A DNA stretch of 10,562 nt from Candidatus Coatesiibacteriota bacterium (GTDB lineage: Bacteria; RBG-13-66-14): positions 1 through 10,562 of the forward strand of contig WJMB01000166.1 in assembly GCA_014728185.1 (NCBI GenBank), given 5' to 3'. Positions 6,923-10,562 of the stretch are shown here, one piece after another. A program made the position numbers and the translations under genes. Numbering within the stretch: the stretch's first letter is position 1; each line of letters opens with the position of its first letter. Under the pieces are notes generated by a model. It was not told the DNA's origin. It searched no databases and saw nothing but the letters and a program-made list of their open reading frames with translations.

Positions 6923-8294
6923 GCTTCCTCCTCACCAGGGTGTCCAGGCCGCCGTCGTGGAGTTCGATGCGCAGTACGGCGCCGGGTTCGAGGTCGGCGG
7001 CGGTGGTGACGGGGCCGTTATCATCGGAAAGGTGGCCGTAGCCCCGGGCGATGACGGCGTTGGGTTCGAGGGCGGCCAGGCGACCGCCGAGTTCACCGAG
7101 GCGTTTGTGTTGCCGGGCCAGAGAGTCACGAGCGGCCAGCTCGAGGGCGGCGCGGCGACGGTCCAGGCGCAGTTGTTGTAGACGGGGGGCGCCGCGCATT
7201 CGGGCCAGGGGCGCCCGGGCGGCCTCGAGGCGGCGCTGGAGACTGTTCAGCCCGTTGCGGGTCAAGGAGCGCAGCCGTTCCTCGTCGAGGTCGATACGCT
7301 GTCGCAATGTGTTGAGGCGGTCAAGCAGACGCTCCGGAGCCAGGAACTGACGCAGGTTCTCCAGGCGTTGGGCATCGAGAAAGAGGCGGTTGCTGGCGGT
7401 GCGTCGCATGGTCTCGCCGGCGCGGACGACGCGGCGTCTCAGCTCGGCCCGCTCGGCGGTGACCAGCTCGGCGGCGGCGCTGGGCGTCGGAGCGCGGATG
7501 TCGGCGACCAGATCGCAGATCGTTACATCGACCTCGTGGCCCACGGCGGAGATAACCGGGATCGGGCAGGCGTGGACTGCGCGGGCCAGGGCTTCGGAGT
7601 TGAAGCAGAACAGGTCTTCGTAGGAGCCGCCGCCGCGTCCGACGATCAGGACGTCGACCAGCCCGGAGGAGGCCAGGGTTTCGACGGCCCGGGCCAGCTC
7701 CTCGCCGGCGCGGGCGCCCTGGACCGTCGAATGGCGCAGCAGGATATCCAGGCCGGCGTGGCGGCGTTCGAGGACGTTCAGGATGTCGCGCAGGGCGGCG
7801 CCGTCCCGGCTGGTGACGATCCCCACCCGTCGGGGGAGGCGCGGCGGGGGCCGCTTGCGCTCGGCGGAGAAGAGGCCCTCGGCTGCCAGGCGGGTCTTGA
7901 GCTCCTCGTAGGCCTTCATCAGGGCGCCCAGACCCTGGAGGATCAGGCCATCGACGATGATCTGGTAGTCTCCCCGGGGGGCGTAGACGCTGATTCGGCC
8001 GTGGGCGACGACGGCCTGGCCGTCATCGGGGGTGAAGTCGAGGCGGCGGGGTCGCGGGCGGAACATCACCGCCTTGAGGGTCGCGTTATCGTCGCTCAAA
8101 CGGAAGTATAGGTGGCCGCTGGAGTAGAGGCGAACGTTGGAGAGCTCACCGGCGACCCAGACGTCGGGGAACTCGGTCTCGAGGGCGCCGCGGATCTCGG
8201 CGGTCAGCTCGGAGACGCTTCTGGCCCGCGGCTGGTCTGGCGGGAGCGGATTCTGCAGGGCGTCTCCCTTGAAGGGGTTGGCTGATACAGTCAT
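6792..8294 (-). CDS. xseA: Exodeoxyribonuclease VII large subunit, 500 aa
   Basis: XseA is the catalytic subunit of exonuclease VII, a cytoplasmic single-strand nuclease in DNA repair. Residues 27-120 form the N-terminal OB-fold (SVSELTAEIRGALE, VWVAGELSN, SGHLYFRLSD). The catalytic region includes PRRVGIVTSRDGAALRD (154-170), GRGGGSYEDLFCFN (219-232) and the hallmark PVISAVGHEVDVTICDLVADIRAPTPSAAAEL (246-277). A long coiled-coil region follows (280-405), then ARGYGHLSDDNG and the terminal beta segment. The family is usually about 400-460 aa; the excess is an N-terminal extension of about 25 residues and a C-terminal Arg/Pro-rich tail from about 458 that overlaps xseB. I chose ATG 8294. The frame extends to 8414, but that would run into the upstream gene's terminator. 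No close ribosome site is visible at 8294. Confidence 0.94.
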   Translation of the reverse strand: MTVSANPFKGDALQNPLPPDQPRARSVSELTAEIRGALETEFPDVWVAGELSNVRLYSSGHLYFRLSDDNATLKAVMFRPRPRRLDFTPDDGQAVVAHGRISVYAPRGDYQIIVDGLILQGLGALMKAYEELKTRLAAEGLFSAERKRPPPRLPRRVGIVTSRDGAALRDILNVLERRHAGLDILLRHSTVQGARAGEELARAVETLASSGLVDVLIVGRGGGSYEDLFCFNSEALARAVHACPIPVISAVGHEVDVTICDLVADIRAPTPSAAAELVTAERAELRRRVVRAGETMRRTASNRLFLDAQRLENLRQFLAPERLLDRLNTLRQRIDLDEERLRSLTRNGLNSLQRRLEAARAPLARMRGAPRLQQLRLDRRRAALELAARDSLARQHKRLGELGGRLAALEPNAVIARGYGHLSDDNGPVTTAADLEPGAVLRIELHDGGLDTLVRRKLERGTADPGPEPDQLRRSPRTPRERRGRTGKGRVPPEQTDLPF

Positions 8295-8331
8295 CGAGTG
8301 GTCGCGACGGGAGTCCTCGCGAAACCTTGCG

Positions 8332-8348
8332 CGTCGATTCAATCGACG
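8332..8348. other. Small perfect hairpin in xseA leader
   Basis: CGTCGAT (8332-8338) and ATCGACG (8342-8348) form a 7-bp stem with a three-base loop, 38 bp upstream of the xseA start. It has no T-run. It might be an operator or an mRNA structure; nothing in the sequence decides which. Confidence 0.35.
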
Positions 8349-8412
8349 GTCTAGTCGCGGAGGATGCCAATAGAGTCTGACCCGATATGCTGCCTGGTAC
8401 CGCAGGGAGTGC

Positions 8413-8459
8413 AAAAACCCCCGCGACTGGGCTAATCTTAGCCCAGGATTTGCGGGGGG
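8413..8459 (-). terminator. Intrinsic terminator of the cyclase gene
   Basis: On the minus strand, CCCCCGC (complement of 8452-8458) pairs with GCGGGGG (complement of 8418-8424), followed by five T (8417-8413). Inside, CTGGGCTAA and TTAGCCCAG form a second 9-bp stem with a two-base loop. The structure begins 27 bp after the cyclase stop and separates that gene from xseA. Confidence 0.85.
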
Positions 8460-8485
8460 TCAAACGACAAAAGGTCGGGGCGGGG

Positions 8486-8938
8486 TCAGCCGCCGTTGTG
8501 GTTGGGTACGCGGCGCAAGCCCACGGCGGCGCGGTTGACCAGCTCGCCGATTACCGTGGTGGCCGAGTGCGAGCCGCAGTTGAAGGTGACCACTTCGGCC
8601 TCGCCGCTCTCGACGGAGACCAGAACGTTGAGGGTGTCCCCGTCGATCTCGATCTCCTTGACGGCGCGAACGATACGACGCGCCGCCTCGCGTGCGGCGC
8701 GTTTGTGGTCGGCTCGGCTGCGCACGGCGTTGAAAGTGGCCATCACGCAGTCGCCCATCAGCTTGTCCACGACACCACCGTGGTCCTCGACCAGTTGACC
8801 GACGATGTTGAAGAATCGCTGGAGTAGTTCGGCGGTGGCGTGGTCCCCGAGCTTCGCGCTGAGTTCGGCAAAGCCGGTTACGTCGCAGAACAGCACGCTG
8901 ATCTCACGCCTGCCGTTGGGCAGTAGTTCTCCTTGCAT
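8486..8938 (-). CDS. Short class III nucleotide cyclase domain protein, 150 aa
   Basis: The protein is a lone adenylate/guanylate cyclase catalytic domain without visible sensor, HAMP or membrane parts. FCDVTGF carries metal-binding Asp19, and VDKLMGD carries Lys59 (adenine recognition position) and Asp63. VIGELVNRAA (129-138) matches the VIGxxVNxAAR motif, keeping Asn135, but the catalytic Arg four residues later is Val139. The usual Asp before VIG is also absent (SATTVIG). The chain stops 15 residues after the Asn, while these domains normally run 180-200 residues, so the C-terminal strands are missing. Active cyclases work as dimers; this could be inactive, or a non-catalytic partner or nucleotide sensor. 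I chose ATG 8938 with GAGGAG three bases upstream; a TTG at 8995 would add 19 residues without a ribosome site. It is flanked by its own terminator and a long upstream spacer, so it is probably transcribed alone. Confidence 0.85.
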   Translation of the reverse strand: MQGELLPNGRREISVLFCDVTGFAELSAKLGDHATAELLQRFFNIVGQLVEDHGGVVDKLMGDCVMATFNAVRSRADHKRAAREAARRIVRAVKEIEIDGDTLNVLVSVESGEAEVVTFNCGSHSATTVIGELVNRAAVGLRRVPNHNGG

Positions 8939-9141
8939 AAACTCCTCACAGATCCGGGCGGCCCCAGTGCGACGGGGTTCCGGCGAAGGTTTCAAGCGTT
9001 GCCGGTGCGCCCCGCTTTATCGCGGGATCGTACCGCAGCGCGGCACCGTTGTAACGCAGGCTGTCTGATACAGCACGCTGGCACCTTCTCTGTGAGGGGG
9101 AGAATCTAGTCTTTGCTGTCGCTGGGATTATTGATGTCTAT

Positions 9142-9171
9142 GAAATACATGTCTGAACCGCAAATTGTCAA
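9142..9171 (-). promoter_or_regulatory. Weak sigma-70-type promoter candidate for the cyclase gene
   Basis: A perfect -35 TTGACA (complement of 9166-9171) is followed after 18 bp by TATTTC (complement of 9142-9147), a poor -10. It would leave a leader of about 200 nt before the cyclase ATG. In AT-rich sequence such matches arise by chance. Confidence 0.25.
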
Positions 9172-9660
9172 TTTACTTCTCACTGTCAATATAGCACAAA
9201 TTTCCTCTACCGCCAAGTTTCGGGTGGATAATCTTCGGTCCATTCAATAAGGACGGTAAGCTGGGAAGAACAAAGAATTGATCGAAGCGTACCGCCGACC
9301 AGTTCCAACGTTAACCGATGTGCGGAAACAGCGTATTAAGCAGAAACGTTTCCCGGAACCACCGGGTTCCAGTCATTCTGGGATCGATCGTTGCGCGTTG
9401 TATTTCTGTCGAGATACTCAACTGTTTCAGGGGACTAGAAACAGAGCCTGGTGCCTGCCTCCCATACGCTTCTATTGATCGCCCCGGCGACAGGCTTCAT
9501 TACTAGATTAAGCATTCTCTGGTTTGAAATGACTAGCAAGTTGACAGCCTGTTGACAGTTTCTACATTGCCGTGTTCATCTTTAAGAATAGCAGTCAATA
9601 TCCACAATTTCTTGTTTTGTCACTTGATCCAGCGTGTCGAACAGTAATCTCACCTAGGCA

Positions 9661-9921
9661 TCTCAAACGATCCCGGACCAGCTGACTCCAACTCAAAACA
9701 CCGATCCATCTCGAAAAGTGCTGATAAGAGGCCGTGTCGAAGACAGATTAGTCTGCAGCCTTAATCCCTCGGCGCTCATTCGTTATATATACATGTTAAT
9801 ATGATGCTTAGGGTTGAGCATCGTCAATGTGGCCAATGGCACCAAGCAGTTGTTTTCGAGCACCGAGAAGTCTAAACGGGCATCCTTGGAATCTGGAAAC
9901 TCACCTGCCTGTCCCAAACAG
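9661..9921 (-). repeat. Diverged intergenic repeat, copy 2 (inverted)
   Basis: The reverse complement aligns from end to end with 2901-3170. It is slightly shorter (261 against 270 nt) because of several small indels, one of which (in the CTC-GAAAAC-AACTG block) would break any shared reading frame. It lies in the long spacer upstream of the cyclase gene, in opposite orientation to copy 1. Confidence 0.8.
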
Positions 9922-10375
9922 TTCATTTGATATGCATACCTGATTGTCTGTTAATTGTATTTGGGATCATCACATGATACTAGACCAGCATTTGTAACCT
10001 CGAGAGCCGCATCGGGTTGGGGGCCTCGATAAATGCTCGGCGGAAGCAGTCATCTCGTCAGACCGGCCGGCTATTGCAACTTCAAAATCAAGCGATAGAC
10101 TAGTATTAGTATGCCAACCAATATCAGCATCCATAACCTTTAAGCGGATCCAACTGCTCCCCTATTACAGTTGCCTTAAAAACAAGTCGAAGTTAACTGC
10201 AACTAATAGATAGCATGATAATGACAGCGGTATAAGCAATATAACATTGAATGGCAATTCACAAACTGGAAGTGCCTGTTCAATAACGAGTTATAATCCG
10301 TTGCACTTATTTGAACATTATCCAGTAACACAATTGTCTGAAACAGTTACATGATCTTTTCACATATGAACACAT

Positions 10376-10420
10376 GGCATCGCAGAGTGTGTTCTCAGTA
10401 AATCAGGCTGATCCGCGTGG
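10376..10420 (+). repeat. Short dispersed repeat with ATCAG-G-CTGAT palindrome, copy 2
   Basis: It matches the reverse complement of 6377-6422. The palindrome ATCAGGCTGAT is at 10402-10412, 47 bp before element copy C begins and about 135-145 bp upstream of the start predicted from its sigma-54-like sequence. Confidence 0.6.
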
Positions 10421-10459
10421 CTTGTTAGTCGCCCATCGCCTCGCTGAATTGTTACAGCG

Positions 10460-10534
10460 ACCTTCGCCAAACTCGCTCCCGGCCCGCACAACGCTCTCGC
10501 CGTCCGGCGGGCAGGCGTTGGCACGTTTCTTGCG
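10460..10534 (+). repeat. Dispersed promoter-like element, copy C (75 nt)
   Basis: Read on the plus strand it begins ACCTTCGCCAAAC and ends with the same 21 nt as copies A and B, followed by GAGTC as in copy A. The middle aligns with copy B allowing one indel. It lies 28 bp from the right edge of the window and points out of it. Confidence 0.85.
10518..10534 (+). promoter_or_regulatory. Sigma-54-type -24/-12 promoter match (copy C)
   Basis: TTGGCACG-TTTC-TTGC with GG-N10-GC spacing predicts a start near 10545, directed out of the right edge. What lies downstream is not in view. Promoter activity is inference from the consensus match. Confidence 0.4.
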
Positions 10535-10562
10535 GAGTCCGGGGCTGGGTCGTCCAATCGGC

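Larger units (their letters stand above)
8939..10562. other. 1.6-kb gene-free, AT-rich spacer
   Basis: I find no credible gene. Open frames are short, lack ribosome sites and do not resemble known proteins. Contents are a hairpin near the cyclase gene (CCCGC/GCGGG, 9011-9026), alternative stems at 9352-9370, a 7-bp stem CTGTTTC/GAAACAG (9422-9444), a diverged repeat copy (9661-9921), a short repeat with a palindrome (10376-10420) and dispersed element copy C (10460-10534). On the minus strand TTGACA (9166-9171), 18 bp and TATTTC (9142-9147) form a weak promoter candidate about 200 nt upstream of the cyclase. No tRNA, rRNA or CRISPR array was seen. Confidence 0.65.

Noticed and set aside
9278..9478. 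66-codon plus-strand frame in the long spacer
   Set aside because: There is no ribosome site, the composition is not protein-like and it overlaps hairpin sequences.
9541..9568. TTGACA, 16 bp, TACATT on the plus strand as a sigma-70 promoter
   Set aside because: The -10 box is poor and no gene or clear RNA lies downstream on that strand.
10360..10557. 65-codon minus-strand frame near the right edge
   Set aside because: It runs across dispersed element copy C; similar short peptides (ARNVPTP) appear wherever the element is translated, so it reflects the repeat.

Overview
The window comes from a bacterium with GC-rich genes (for example 44 of 60 bases are G or C at 7141-7200). All supported genes are on the minus strand. 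They are separated by unusually long, much AT-richer spacers (for example 19 of 60 bases are G or C at 10201-10260). A type IV pilin-like secretion signal, a Sec-type signal peptide, exonuclease VII, a bacterial IspA and a type I dihydroorotase all fit a bacterial chromosome. The gene repertoire and low coding density would fit a poorly sampled, uncultivated lineage, but I cannot assign a phylum from this sequence.

Layout in transcription order, right to left. From 10562 to about 8939 is 1.6 kb with no credible gene; it holds two families of dispersed repeat. At 8938-8486 is a short class III nucleotide cyclase domain, followed by a strong intrinsic terminator at 8459-8413. At 8294-6792 and 6922-6680 lie xseA and xseB (exonuclease VII large and small subunits), which overlap by 131 nt. 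A 717-nt spacer follows, holding a facing pair of repeat elements that each match the sigma-54 promoter consensus. At 5962-5072 is ispA (polyprenyl diphosphate synthase). A 467-nt spacer separates it from pyrC (dihydroorotase, 4604-3282). A 718-nt spacer with one copy of a diverged 270-bp repeat precedes an operon of three genes: a large pseudopilin-like protein (2563-569), a small cytoplasmic zinc-ribbon protein (547-239), and a secreted paralogue of it that runs off the left edge (242-1).

The housekeeping genes (DNA repair, isoprenoid and pyrimidine synthesis) are ordinary. xseA-xseB-ispA is a familiar bacterial gene order, here split by a repeat-containing spacer. The most interesting material is in the spacers. 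A 75-nt element with conserved ends occurs three times and carries TTGGCACG-N4-TTGC, a -24/-12 sigma-54 promoter match. Two copies have the palindrome ATCAG-S-CTGAT 130-180 bp upstream of the predicted start site, where sigma-54 activators usually bind. A separate diverged repeat occurs at 2901-3170 and, inverted, at 9661-9921; it is not protein-coding and may contain a conserved hairpin. Also notable are the paired zinc-ribbon paralogues with identical cysteine positions, the pseudopilin with a large beta-sandwich ectodomain, and a cyclase domain lacking its usual catalytic arginine.
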